The position numbers and the translations under genes were made by a program. A stretch of 64,000 nt of DNA from Chryseobacterium sp. Lineage in GTDB: Bacteria; Bacteroidota; Bacteroidia; Flavobacteriales; Weeksellaceae. The stretch covers positions 1 through 64,000 of the forward strand of contig JAPUEB010000030.1 of NCBI GenBank assembly GCA_027492795.1, in the 5' to 3' direction. The stretch's first letter is position 1. Every line of letters begins with the position of its first letter. The notes under the pieces are model-generated. The model was not told the origin of the DNA, ran no database searches, and worked only from the letters and a program-made list of their open reading frames with translations. This document shows positions 32,303 to 41,052 of the stretch, piece by piece.

Positions 32303-33538
32303 CTACGCTATATCATTTATCTCCTCAATACTCTGTTTTTTGCCCATTCCTTCTTCATCATATACCTGAATTCTGGAGCTTACATTTAAAACTAATCCTA
32401 ACTGTATGTAAGTCACTAACATAGAGGTTCCGCCGTAGCTTATTAAAGGTAATGGTTGCCCTGTAACGGGAATTAAATTCACGGCGACGGCTATGTTTAC
32501 CGCAAGTTGCACGAAAATCATAATTCCCATCGCCAAAACCAGTAATGAACCAAAAAAAGCGGGCATTTTACTGGCTATCATTACAATTCGGACAATCATT
32601 ATTAAATACATTGCGATGAGAAATAATGCTCCAAAAAAACCGTATTCTTCTACAATAATTGCAAAAATAAAGTCGGATGCAGATTGCGGAAGCATTTGTT
32701 TCAAAGCGGATTTCCCTGGTCCCATTCCTGTAATTCCGCCGTGAACAATGGCTGCTTTCGCCTGCATTACTTGATAGTTTTTGGCCTTTTCCGCTTCGTC
32801 ATCTATTTGGTTTCCTTTTTTTGCATTGGTGAAGGTTTCAACACGGCTCATCCAAGTGTGAACACGGTTGCTTTTTATTAAGTCCGTTTTTAAGGCAACA
32901 AAAAAGAATAATCCGATGAAAACCGCTGCTGTCGCCATAAAACCTGCAACATATTTCCAGTTGAGTTGTCCCACAACCAAAATTGCCACAGAAACAATCA
33001 TAATCATCAATGCCGTAGAACCGTTATCCTTTGCAACCAAGCCAAAAACCAGCAAAATTGGTCCGAAAATGTACAGGATATTCTCAATCGGAAGTCTTTC
33101 TCTTTTTATTTTTTTGGTTAAATATCTGCAGAGGTAAATTATCAGCATTAAATACGCAAAAGACGATGGTTGAAACGAAATCGGCGTTCCAGGTATTTTT
33201 AACCAACGAGAAGCGCTCGCTCCGTCAATTGTTTGTCCCGTAAACATCGTGAGAACTAGCAAAACGACCATTAAACCAAGCAAAATACTGCTTAATTTTC
33301 CGATATGTTCGTATTTTACGGTTCCTACAAGACGCATAATGCCCAAACCAAGCAATACAAAGAACATGTGCTTGATGACGTGACCTGTTGTTGTTCCGTT
33401 GTTCACGATGTATTCCAAGTTGGAACTTGCAGAATACACTGGGAAAATGGAGAACACAGAAATCACCAAAATCACCATCCAAAGCACTTTGTCGCCCTTT
33501 AGAAATTCAAATTTGTTGTCTGTGGTCTGTTCGTTCAT
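32303..33538 (-). CDS. ftsW: Peptidoglycan polymerase FtsW (SEDS family)
   Basis: 411 residues from ATG 33538; a GTG three codons upstream belongs to a palindromic repeat. About ten membrane helices, with the SEDS hallmarks GASRWLKIPGTPISFQPS, the ATP-independent core region DNGSTALMIM and the late PVTGQPLPLISYGGTSML. It polymerises septal glycan with the class B PBP FtsI. Downstream of murD and upstream of murG on the same strand. Confidence 0.95.
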   Translation of the reverse strand: MNEQTTDNKFEFLKGDKVLWMVILVISVFSIFPVYSASSNLEYIVNNGTTTGHVIKHMFFVLLGLGIMRLVGTVKYEHIGKLSSILLGLMVVLLVLTMFTGQTIDGASASRWLKIPGTPISFQPSSFAYLMLIIYLCRYLTKKIKRERLPIENILYIFGPILLVFGLVAKDNGSTALMIMIVSVAILVVGQLNWKYVAGFMATAAVFIGLFFFVALKTDLIKSNRVHTWMSRVETFTNAKKGNQIDDEAEKAKNYQVMQAKAAIVHGGITGMGPGKSALKQMLPQSASDFIFAIIVEEYGFFGALFLIAMYLIMIVRIVMIASKMPAFFGSLLVLAMGIMIFVQLAVNIAVAVNLIPVTGQPLPLISYGGTSMLVTYIQLGLVLNVSSRIQVYDEEGMGKKQSIEEINDIA

Positions 33539-33540
33539 AA

Positions 33541-33572
33541 TCCTCACCCAAACCTCTCCAAAGGAGAGGGAG
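33541..33572. repeat. CCTCTCC palindrome upstream of ftsW
   Basis: CTCACCCAAACCTCTCCAAAGG and its palindromic continuation AGGAGAGGG lie immediately before the ftsW ATG (minus strand), part of the family at 30905 and 31013. Confidence 0.75.
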
Positions 33573-33686
33573 TTTTAGGGGCGTTTTATTTAGTTTAGTA
33601 ACTTCAATTTAATTTTTCTTTTCATTTGTTTTTTGAAGTAATATAAATCCTTAATAGTAGGGTTTTCTTACTTCGGTCTTCGGACT

Positions 33687-35021
33687 TCAATCTTCGGACT
33701 TTAAAACTTCCGTTTTGAACTGTCTTCCTCGGTCTTCGTAGTTTTGGAATAAATCAAAACTTGCACAACATGGTGAAAGTAGCACAGTGTCGCCGTTTTC
33801 TGCGATGGATTTTGAAACTTTTACAGCCTCTTCCATGCTGGATGTGCTGTAAATAAATTGTTTTTTCTCGCTGAAAAAATCTATTATTTTTTGATTGTCA
33901 ACACCGAGGCAAACAATTGCCTTCACTTTTCGTTTCACCAAATTTTCAATTTCGGTGTAATCATTTCCTTTATCTACGCCGCCAACAATCCAAATCGTTG
34001 GATTTTTCATGCTTTCCAATGCGTAATAAGTTGCATTTACGTTGGTTGCCTTGCTGTCGTTGATGTATTTTACGCCATCAATTTCTGCAACTTGTTCCAA
34101 TCTGTGTTCTACCGCTTGGAAAGTCATCAAAGAATTTCTGATGCTTTCATTGCTGATATTCAATATTTTACCTGCAATTGAAGCAGCCAAACTGTTCGCT
34201 ACATTATGATTTCCTACCAAAGCCAGTTCGTCAATACGCATCGAAAATTCCTGTTGTAGTTTTACAAAAATTTTGTCCTCGTCTGCATAACCTCCTTCTT
34301 TTACCCTTTCTTTTAATGAAAATGGGAGCATTTTTGCCTTAATTTCCAGTTTTTCTAAAAGGTTCATACTCATTTCATCATCTTTATTGTAGATGAAGAA
34401 ATTGTCATTCTCCTGATTTTCAGTTATTCTGAATTTAGCCAAAGCATATTCTTCGTAATTGTAATTGTATTGGTCCAAATGATCGATACTTAAATTCAAC
34501 AACAAAGAAATGTATGGTCTAAAATGTTGAATATCATCCAATTGAAACGAACTCACTTCCAAAACGTAGTATTCAAAATTTTCATCTGCAACCTGTTTTG
34601 CAAAACTTTTCCCAATATTTCCGCCTAAACCAACATTTAGTCCGTCGTTTTTCAAAATATGATAAATCAAGGACGTTGTCGTGGTTTTTCCGTTGCTTCC
34701 TGTGATTGCGACAATTTTTGCGTTGGTAAATTCCGCAGCAAATTCAATTTCAGAGGACAAACGAATGCCTTTCTGATGAATTTTGTAAATTATATCTGCC
34801 TTTTTCGGAATTCCAGGGCTTTTTACAATCCAGTCAGCATTTAAAATTCGTTCTTCATCGTGGTTTTCTTCTTCAAATTCGATTTCGTTTTCAATGAGTA
34901 ACTTTTTGTAGTCATCTTTGATCATACCTTTATCCGAAAGAAAAACATCCATCCCTTTTTTCTTCGCCAAATATGCCGCTCCGAAACCACTTTCTCCACC
35001 ACCAAGAACAACTATTTTCAT
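33687..35021 (-). CDS. murD: UDP-N-acetylmuramoyl-L-alanine-D-glutamate ligase
   Basis: 444 residues. N-terminal VVLGGGESGFGAA, ATP motif AITGSNGKTTTTSLI (about residue 109), the NLSIDHLDQY segment with its conserved His and Asp, the YINDSKATNVNA signature and the C-terminal LLSPCCASFDLFQNYEDRG of MurD. It adds D-glutamate to UDP-MurNAc-L-Ala. The 130-bp gap to mraY carries the GTAGGAATGAATTCCTAC palindrome and CTTCCATCTTCCAGC words. Confidence 0.96.
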   Translation of the reverse strand: MKIVVLGGGESGFGAAYLAKKKGMDVFLSDKGMIKDDYKKLLIENEIEFEEENHDEERILNADWIVKSPGIPKKADIIYKIHQKGIRLSSEIEFAAEFTNAKIVAITGSNGKTTTTSLIYHILKNDGLNVGLGGNIGKSFAKQVADENFEYYVLEVSSFQLDDIQHFRPYISLLLNLSIDHLDQYNYNYEEYALAKFRITENQENDNFFIYNKDDEMSMNLLEKLEIKAKMLPFSLKERVKEGGYADEDKIFVKLQQEFSMRIDELALVGNHNVANSLAASIAGKILNISNESIRNSLMTFQAVEHRLEQVAEIDGVKYINDSKATNVNATYYALESMKNPTIWIVGGVDKGNDYTEIENLVKRKVKAIVCLGVDNQKIIDFFSEKKQFIYSTSSMEEAVKVSKSIAENGDTVLLSPCCASFDLFQNYEDRGRQFKTEVLKSED

Positions 35022-35047
35022 ATTTTTTGCTCGTTTTTTTTCATTTT

Positions 35048-35068
35048 CGTAGGAATGAATTCCTACGC
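35048..35068. repeat. CGTAGGAAT/ATTCCTACG palindrome between mraY and murD
   Basis: CGTAGGAATGAATTCCTACG is a 20-nt palindrome (two-base centre). A partial copy follows at 35087-35094. It is not followed by a T run, so it is a repeat rather than a terminator. Confidence 0.5.
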
Positions 35069-35151
35069 TATTTATCGTTCGTTCCTACAGAAACCAATTT
35101 TTTAAAAACCCATCTAAACTTCCATCTTCCAGCATCCATCTCCCAGCTTTC

Positions 35152-36393
35152 CTACCTCACTTTCAGCGTTATCAAACAGATAATTGCGAGCATTACACCT
35201 ACGATAATCATTCGGTTTACGATTTTGCTTTCGTGGAAACCTTCTTTTTGATAATGATGATGTAAAGGCGACATTTTGAAAAGTCGGTTGTTTTGGGCGT
35301 ATTCCAAACCGAATTTTTTCTTTCTGTATTTAAAAACCGCTACTTGTAGCATTACGGAAATATTCTCAATCAAGAAAATTCCGCAAAGAACAGGAATCAG
35401 CAATTCTTTTCTTAAAATAATTGCCAAAACTGCGATTGCTCCACCCAACATTAAACTTCCAGTATCGCCCATAAAAACTTGAGCCGGATAAGTATTATAC
35501 CAGAAAAATCCGATAACTGCACCTACCATTGCAACGGCAAAAATGGTGGTTTCGCCCATATTTGGAAGAAACATGATGTTGAGATAATCTGCAAAAATGA
35601 TGTTTCCAGAAACGTAGGCTAAAAATGCGAGCGTCAAAAGGATAATAGTGCTTGTTCCCGCCGCCAAACCGTCGATTCCATCGGTGATGTTTGCCCCGTT
35701 TGAAACAGCGGTTACAATGAAAATTACGATTGGGATAAAAATAACCCAAGCCCATTCTTGCTGACCCTCTTCGTCCATCCAAAACAAGATTTTGCTGTAA
35801 TCAAATTCATTATTTTTAAAAAACGGAACGGTGGAAACAGTTGCTTTTTCCGTGGGCATAAAGTTTTTTTCCACATTATTGCGGTTCACTATTTGAGCAT
35901 CTGCATACTTTCTTTTTACCGTAATATCGGAATGAAAATACATCGTAATCCCCACAATCAAGCCTAAACCGACCTGTCCGATAATTTTAAATTTTCCACT
36001 TAATCCGTCTTTATTTTTTTTAACTTTTTTCAGATAATCATCTATAAAACCAATCGCTCCCATCCATACTACGGTGATTATCAGCAACATAATGTAAACA
36101 TTGAAAACTCTAGTAAAAAGCAAAACCGGAATTAATGTCGCCAAAATAATAATCAAACCACCCATTGTCGGAGTTCCTTCCTTCTGTTTTTGTCCATCCA
36201 AACCAAGGTCGCGAACCAATTCTCCCATCTGTTTATTGCGCAGATAATTGATGATTTTTTTTCCGTAAGCCATCGCGATAATCAACGACAATAAAACCGC
36301 CATCGCCGCCCGAAACGAAATGTATCGGAACAAATTAAGCCCCGGAATGTGGATTCCGTGCGCTGTGAGATATTCGTATAGGTAGTATAGCAT
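35152..36393 (-). CDS. mraY: Phospho-N-acetylmuramoyl-pentapeptide transferase
   Basis: 413 residues, somewhat longer than the ~360 of E. coli because of an inserted segment after about residue 155 ([20 protein letters not shown] onwards), as in other Bacteroidota. Signature GTPTMGG and IDDYLK near residues 75-120, [14 protein letters not shown] near 245, and the late HHHYQKEG. About ten membrane helices. It joins UDP-MurNAc-pentapeptide to undecaprenyl phosphate to make lipid I. Confidence 0.96.
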   Translation of the reverse strand: MLYYLYEYLTAHGIHIPGLNLFRYISFRAAMAVLLSLIIAMAYGKKIINYLRNKQMGELVRDLGLDGQKQKEGTPTMGGLIIILATLIPVLLFTRVFNVYIMLLIITVVWMGAIGFIDDYLKKVKKNKDGLSGKFKIIGQVGLGLIVGITMYFHSDITVKRKYADAQIVNRNNVEKNFMPTEKATVSTVPFFKNNEFDYSKILFWMDEEGQQEWAWVIFIPIVIFIVTAVSNGANITDGIDGLAAGTSTIILLTLAFLAYVSGNIIFADYLNIMFLPNMGETTIFAVAMVGAVIGFFWYNTYPAQVFMGDTGSLMLGGAIAVLAIILRKELLIPVLCGIFLIENISVMLQVAVFKYRKKKFGLEYAQNNRLFKMSPLHHHYQKEGFHESKIVNRMIIVGVMLAIICLITLKVR

Positions 36394-36402
36394 TTTTTAT
36401 AA

Positions 36403-36428
36403 TTGATAAATGATGATTGATAAATGAT
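36403..36428. repeat. Left inverted repeat bracketing the four-helix-bundle gene
   Basis: 26 nt made of two TTGATAAATGAT-type units. It matches the reverse complement of 36822-36847 in 24 of 26 positions. Confidence 0.85.
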
Positions 36429-36450
36429 ATGCAATTCGACTTCTCAAATT

Positions 36451-36816
36451 CTATTTTTTTAAATCTTCCCCAAGTTTTTTCTTGTAGGCGGATGTTACAT
36501 TCAATATTTCGATTGCTTCTTTTTTAAATAATTCTAACAATTCTAAATTCTTCATCATATTTACTGCTTCTATTACTTCAAGCCAAAAAAGTGTTTCGTC
36601 TGCTTCCTCTACAACAATGCAAATTTTTGCATATTTCTCGTTGTTTGACCTTGCTCTACACATCGCTCTATAATTTGATGCGGAAGAACTTGAAGATTTG
36701 AAAATCTGTTTTCTTATAACAGAAACTTTATCTGAATATGGGAGTTCTGATAATTCATTAATGATGTCTATTGACAATTTCTTTGTTCTATCCGAAAAAA
36801 TCTTGTTATAATCCAT
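36451..36816 (-). CDS. Four-helix-bundle protein (23S rRNA intervening-sequence type), copy 1
   Basis: 121 residues, all-helical, with the family pattern: YNKIFSDRTKKLSIDI start, KSSSSSASNYRAM in the second helix (here KSSSSSASNYRAMCRARS) and EADETLFWLEVIEA in the third. The family was named for proteins encoded in intervening sequences of 23S rRNA genes and also includes the Avd protein of diversity-generating retroelements. No rRNA or retroelement lies here: the gene interrupts the dcw cluster between mraY and murE and is bracketed by 26-nt inverted repeats. Probably an RNA- or DNA-binding scaffold; function unknown. Confidence 0.88.
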   Translation of the reverse strand: MDYNKIFSDRTKKLSIDIINELSELPYSDKVSVIRKQIFKSSSSSASNYRAMCRARSNNEKYAKICIVVEEADETLFWLEVIEAVNMMKNLELLELFKKEAIEILNVTSAYKKKLGEDLKK

Positions 36817-36821
36817 CTCAA

Positions 36822-36847
36822 ATCATTTATCAATTATCATTTATCAT
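36822..36847. repeat. Right inverted repeat bracketing the four-helix-bundle gene
   Basis: Composed of ATCATTTATCAATT-type units; mirrors 36403-36428. The arm fits between the ATG of the four-helix gene and the murE stop. Confidence 0.85.
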
Positions 36848-36855
36848 TCATTTTA

Positions 36856-38325
36856 TTACTTTCCCATTAAATTCAAAAGTTCTGTAATAACTTCTTTATC
36901 GTCAAAATGGTGTTTTACGCCATTGATTTCCTGATAATTTTCGTGGCCTTTTCCTGCTACGAGAATGATGTCTTTTGGTTCGGCAAATTTTATTGCCATT
37001 TTTATTGCCTCTTTTCTGTCGGGAATTGAGGTGTATTTGCTGAAATTTTGCGGTTCTACACCGGCTTCAATTTCTTTTATAATTTCGTTCGGGTTTTCCG
37101 TTCTTGGATTGTCCGAAGTTATGATTGCCAAAGTTGATTTTCTGGAAGCAATTTTCCCCATTTCAGGGCGTTTTGCGTTATCTCTGTCGCCGCCACAACC
37201 AAAAACGGTGATTAATCTTTCGTTTTTTGTGCGAATTTCGTTGATGCTGTCCAAAACATTTTCCAAAGCATCGGGAGTGTGTGCATAATCGACGATGAAG
37301 AAAATTCCCGAGGGCGATTTTATGGTTTCAAAACGACCTTTCACGCGCTGAAGTTTTGAAATTGCCTGCAAAATGTCTTCTTCGTGGAAACCCAATTCTT
37401 TCGCTACGGCGAAAACCAACAACAAATTGTAGGCGTTGAATTTTCCGGTTAAAGTCGTCCAAAATTCTTTTCCGTTGAAGTTGAGAAGCATTCCGTTGAA
37501 GTCGGCTTCCAAAATTTTTCCGTGAAAATCTGCCAAAGTTTTCAGCGCGTAAGTTGCTTTTTTTGCTTTGGTGTTTTGAAGCATCACCGTTCCGTTTTTA
37601 TCATCCATATTGGTGATTGCTACTGCGTTTTCCGGAAGTTCATCAAAAAATCTTCTCTTTAATTTTAAATACTCATCAAAGGTTTTATGATAATCCAAAT
37701 GATCATGTGTAAGATTGGTAAAACCCGCGATTTTGAAATGCAGTCCTTCAATTCTGTTTTGGTGAATTCCGATGGAGGAAACTTCCATAAAAGCGTATTC
37801 ACAACCATTTTCCACGGCTTTTGCAAGTATTTGGTTCAAGCGCAAAATGTCGGGAGTGGTGTGTGTTGAAGGAATTATTTCATCCGCTATTCTGTACTCA
37901 ACCGTTGAAATCAACGCAGATTTAAAGCCTAAATTTTTAAAAACATCAAACAATAAAGTCGTTGCCGAAGTTTTTCCGTTGGTTCCGGTAATTCCGATAA
38001 GTTCTAGCTTTTCAGACGGATTTCCATAATAATTAGAAGCGAGTTGCCCCAAAGTTTTTGATGAATCTTTTACTTTGATAAAAGTTACGTTTTCAACTAA
38101 ATTTTCTGGAAGATATTCGCAAACAATGGCTTTTGCTCCTTTTTCAATCGCAGAACTAATAAACGAATGTCCATCGGAAACCGTTCCTTTTATGGCGACA
38201 TAAAGGGAATTTTCAACAACTTTTCGGCTGTCGAAAACGATTTCTGACACTTCGACTTCGCTCAGTGCAAGATTTCCGTGAGTTTCTAAAACGGGAATTC
38301 TGTTTAATAATTCTGTAAGTTTCAT
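36856..38325 (-). CDS. murE: UDP-MurNAc-L-Ala-D-Glu:meso-diaminopimelate ligase
   Basis: 489 residues from ATG 38325; the six extra codons upstream are repeat sequence. ATP motif ITGTNGKTSATTL and the late TSDNPRTENP, whose DNPR motif selects meso-diaminopimelate over lysine, so the wall is of the DAP type. It adds the third amino acid of the stem peptide. About nine residues near position 20-28 (NLALSEVEV) are encoded by a TTCGACTTCGCTCAGTG word that also occurs, inverted, at about 8250, so a small repeat seems to have entered in frame. Confidence 0.96.
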   Translation of the reverse strand: MKLTELLNRIPVLETHGNLALSEVEVSEIVFDSRKVVENSLYVAIKGTVSDGHSFISSAIEKGAKAIVCEYLPENLVENVTFIKVKDSSKTLGQLASNYYGNPSEKLELIGITGTNGKTSATTLLFDVFKNLGFKSALISTVEYRIADEIIPSTHTTPDILRLNQILAKAVENGCEYAFMEVSSIGIHQNRIEGLHFKIAGFTNLTHDHLDYHKTFDEYLKLKRRFFDELPENAVAITNMDDKNGTVMLQNTKAKKATYALKTLADFHGKILEADFNGMLLNFNGKEFWTTLTGKFNAYNLLLVFAVAKELGFHEEDILQAISKLQRVKGRFETIKSPSGIFFIVDYAHTPDALENVLDSINEIRTKNERLITVFGCGGDRDNAKRPEMGKIASRKSTLAIITSDNPRTENPNEIIKEIEAGVEPQNFSKYTSIPDRKEAIKMAIKFAEPKDIILVAGKGHENYQEINGVKHHFDDKEVITELLNLMGK

Positions 38326-38328
38326 AAG

Positions 38329-38365
38329 GCCCCTTTCCCCCAAGGGGGAGAAAGTCTCTAATAAA
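38329..38365. repeat. CCCCTTTCCCCCAAGGGGG element between ftsI and murE
   Basis: Begins at the murE start codon and continues with AGAAAGTCTCTAATAAA. Same family as the pair inside murG and those around the ftsL/rsmH junction. Confidence 0.75.
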
Positions 38366-38464
38366 TTATGTTAATAAATGCTTTTCAAAAATTTTGTTTT
38401 ATAATTTTAATATTTAAAATTTTTATTTTAAAATATGATTAAACGTCAGAATTGCCATGGCTCT

Positions 38465-38504
38465 CCCCTTTGGGACTAACTGTGAAAGCAGTTTGCGGGA
38501 TTTT
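38465..38504. repeat. 40-nt repeat at the ftsI end, copy 2
   Basis: Differs at one base of 40 from 32179-32218 (reverse orientation). It overlaps the ftsI stop codon and adjoins a CTCTCCCC word. Confidence 0.9.
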
Positions 38505-40494
38505 AATTCTGTAACGTCAAATAAATCCTTTGGTTTTTGCCAATCACGGTTCCTTCCACAGGAAATTGGTCTCTAATTTTTCCTACGCCTTTGTAATCTA
38601 CTCTGTAACCCGCATTTTCGAGTTGTGGGATTATATTTTTACCGATTAATCCGGTTACATTTGGCATTTTTCCATCATTTACTGCGATTTTTACGTTGGG
38701 TTCAGTCATTTTTGAAAGGTCCACTTTTTTATCAACCAACATGCTCTGTTCTACGTTTTGTGGTGTTTTCAGGAATGTTTTTCCGGCAATTTCTTTAAAA
38801 ACTGGTGCTGCAACGGTCGCTCCGTAAAATCCTTTGGCAACATCTGGCTCACTTACCATTACATAGCAGGTGTATTTTGGATTGTCTGCCGGATAAAACC
38901 CTGCAAACGAAGAACGATATTTCATTTTTCCTGGCAACCAATATTCGAATCTTGCGGTTCCTGTTTTACCTGCCATTTTTAAATTGGGCGTGAAGATGCT
39001 TTTCCCAGTTCCTTTTTCTACGGCTTTTGTTAAAGCGTGAGTCATCATGTTTATGGCTTCCGCGGATGCCATTTTGTTTACCAGAATTTGTGGTTTTGCC
39101 TCGTATTCTACTTTTCCGTCTTTCATTATTTTTTCGATGAAAAGTGGTTTTAGCATTTTTCCTTTGTTGGCAATTCCGTTGTAGAACGTTGTTAGTTGCA
39201 TCAGGTTGAAGTTGGTGGAATATCCGTAGGAAATTGAAGCTAAAGTTGCCGCATTCCATCTTTTATGTTCCGGTGTATAAACGAATGGTTTTGTGATTCC
39301 TGGAAGTTCAATGTCCATTTTTTCAAACATTTTCCATCTTTTCAAATGATCTAAAAAAACCTGAGGTTTGCTTGCGTAATACTGCGTGATGAGCTTGGCT
39401 GTTCCTACGTTGCTGGATTTTGCCAAAACATCACTGATTTCGTAAGTTCCGCCACCATGACCGTCGGAAATTCTTTGTCCAGCGTAATTCCAAACGCCTC
39501 CTCCAACATTTACCGTTGTTTTTTCATTAATAAAACCATCGTCCATCGCAGCAAGTAGCGAAACCGTTTTGAAGGTTGAACCTGGTTCAATTCCATCTTT
39601 CAAAATATAATTATAGGCATCAACGTAAATTCCCGGCTCGGTTCTGCGAAGATTTACCATCGCTTTTACTTTTCCGGTGGAAACTTCCATCACAACTACG
39701 CAACCGTGAACCGCATCGAAATTAATCAACTGTTTTTCCAAAGCGGAATGTGCAATATCCTGAATCCTTAAATCAAGAGTTGTGTAAACGTCTTTTCCAT
39801 CAACGGGTTCTTTCGCTTTCCAATAATCAATGGGTTTCCACTGGCTGGAATTAACTCTTTGTTCCAAACGTGTTCCGTCTTCGCCAGAAAGATATTTTGA
39901 AAATGCGGCTTCCAATCCGGATTTACCGCGTTCATCATCCATTCCTATGGTTCCAGAGCCTATTTCTGCGGTTGCCAATTCTCTTTTATAATTTCTATCG
40001 ACAATGAAGCCTCCTTTGTTTTTACCTCTTTTTAAAATTGGGAAATTTCGGATTCTGTCGTATTGATCGAAATCAAGACCTTTTACCAGCGAATAGTATT
40101 GGTTTTTCTTTTTCCTTTGTTCGTCAAAAATCTGTCGGTAATGATTTCTTGGTTTTTCGAACATTGCGTTAAGAGAATCTGTAAGTGCACCGATATTATT
40201 GGTGTAAACAGTATCTTTAATTACCTTAAAATCTATGTAAATATCATAACGCATCACCGTAGTTGCCAAAATGGAGCCGTCTGCTGCATAAAGGTTTCCA
40301 CGAGCTGCTTTTAGGGTAGCTTCACGATAGTTTTTGCTGATGTAATCCTGCTTTATGGCTTCTACATTGGTGTTTTGCAAAACAACAATTCGGGTGAGAA
40401 ATAATACAAAAATAATGGATGCTATCAATGCAAAAAGATAGCCCCAACGAAGAGTCTTGCGTCTTTTGATATCGAAGTCATTCTGTTTTTGCAT
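38503..40494 (-). CDS. ftsI: Class B penicillin-binding protein FtsI (PBP3-type) with PASTA domain
   Basis: 663 residues. One N-terminal membrane helix (about 16-37), pedestal domain, and transpeptidase with EPGSTFKTVS (SxxK), KSSNVG (SxN) and GKTGTAR (KTG). The last ~65 residues from about residue 600 (MPNVTGLIGKNIIPQLENAG) form a single PASTA-like domain. It cross-links septal peptidoglycan alongside FtsW. The start overlaps the end of the ftsL-like gene by 17 bp, so the two are translationally linked. Confidence 0.95.
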   Translation of the reverse strand: MQKQNDFDIKRRKTLRWGYLFALIASIIFVLFLTRIVVLQNTNVEAIKQDYISKNYREATLKAARGNLYAADGSILATTVMRYDIYIDFKVIKDTVYTNNIGALTDSLNAMFEKPRNHYRQIFDEQRKKKNQYYSLVKGLDFDQYDRIRNFPILKRGKNKGGFIVDRNYKRELATAEIGSGTIGMDDERGKSGLEAAFSKYLSGEDGTRLEQRVNSSQWKPIDYWKAKEPVDGKDVYTTLDLRIQDIAHSALEKQLINFDAVHGCVVVMEVSTGKVKAMVNLRRTEPGIYVDAYNYILKDGIEPGSTFKTVSLLAAMDDGFINEKTTVNVGGGVWNYAGQRISDGHGGGTYEISDVLAKSSNVGTAKLITQYYASKPQVFLDHLKRWKMFEKMDIELPGITKPFVYTPEHKRWNAATLASISYGYSTNFNLMQLTTFYNGIANKGKMLKPLFIEKIMKDGKVEYEAKPQILVNKMASAEAINMMTHALTKAVEKGTGKSIFTPNLKMAGKTGTARFEYWLPGKMKYRSSFAGFYPADNPKYTCYVMVSEPDVAKGFYGATVAAPVFKEIAGKTFLKTPQNVEQSMLVDKKVDLSKMTEPNVKIAVNDGKMPNVTGLIGKNIIPQLENAGYRVDYKGVGKIRDQFPVEGTVIGKNQRIYLTLQN

Positions 40495-40843
40495 CGGTGC
40501 TGTCTAGTTTTATCAATAATTTGTGTGGGTGGTTTTCTAATGGCATTAATGAATCTTTTACCATTTCCTTACCCAATTCAGATTCCATTCTTACCTTTAT
40601 AAGCCGGCTTTGTGCAAAAGCGTTTCTGGATTTATATTCTTCCGCCTGTTCCTTCAGTGCGTTTACGGTTTCTATTTTCTTGTTTACCAAATGGTTGCTG
40701 TATATCATCATCATCATCAGCACAAACAGCAGCAAAAAATATTTGTAATGTACTTTTACTTCATCGCGATTCAGGAAGTTTCCCTTTATCAGATCAATAA
40801 AAGTTAATTTTTTCTGTGGTTTGTATGTTGGTCGCTTTGCCAT
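40478..40843 (-). CDS. FtsL-like division protein
   Basis: 121 residues with a cytoplasmic basic N-terminus, one membrane helix (about 36-53) and a coiled-coil-like stretch (VNKKIETVNALKEQAEEYKS). This is the FtsL topology, and the gene sits at the conserved place between rsmH and ftsI. Sequence similarity to FtsL is always weak, so the symbol is withheld. It would join FtsQ and FtsB-like proteins in the division complex. Confidence 0.82.
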   Translation of the reverse strand: MAKRPTYKPQKKLTFIDLIKGNFLNRDEVKVHYKYFLLLFVLMMMMIYSNHLVNKKIETVNALKEQAEEYKSRNAFAQSRLIKVRMESELGKEMVKDSLMPLENHPHKLLIKLDSTDAKTE

Positions 40844-40849
40844 AGTTTG

Positions 40850-41052
40850 ATCCCCCTTTCCCCCAAAGGGGAGAAATTCTCTAATACTAATTGTTTTTTC
40901 GTTTTTGAAAATTTAATTTTTTCCTCAAAGTTTGCCAGTTTTATATGAAAAACTCTCTAATACAATTATTTAGGTTTAAATTCTGATAATTCCGACAGAT
41001 TTTTAACATCAAAATTTGCCAGTTTTCTCCCCTTTGGGGGAAAGGGGGACTT
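40850..41052. repeat. CCCCTTT inverted pair between ftsL-like gene and rsmH
   Basis: ATCCCCCTTTCCCCCAAAGG (from 40850) and CTCCCCTTTGGGGGAAAGG (from 41025) bracket about 150 bp of AT-rich DNA. TTCTCTAATACTAATT and TTTGCCAGTTTT words repeat inside. The right arm encodes the last ~12 residues of RsmH. Confidence 0.8.

Noticed and set aside
28929-36816. GxxExxY and four-helix-bundle genes as part of a diversity-generating retroelement
   Set aside because: The four-helix family includes Avd, but no reverse transcriptase, template or variable repeat was found in the window.
31382-41050. CCCCTTT/AAAGGGG repeats as a CRISPR array
   Set aside because: Copies are widely and irregularly spaced, inverted in pairs and partly coding; no regular spacers and no cas genes.
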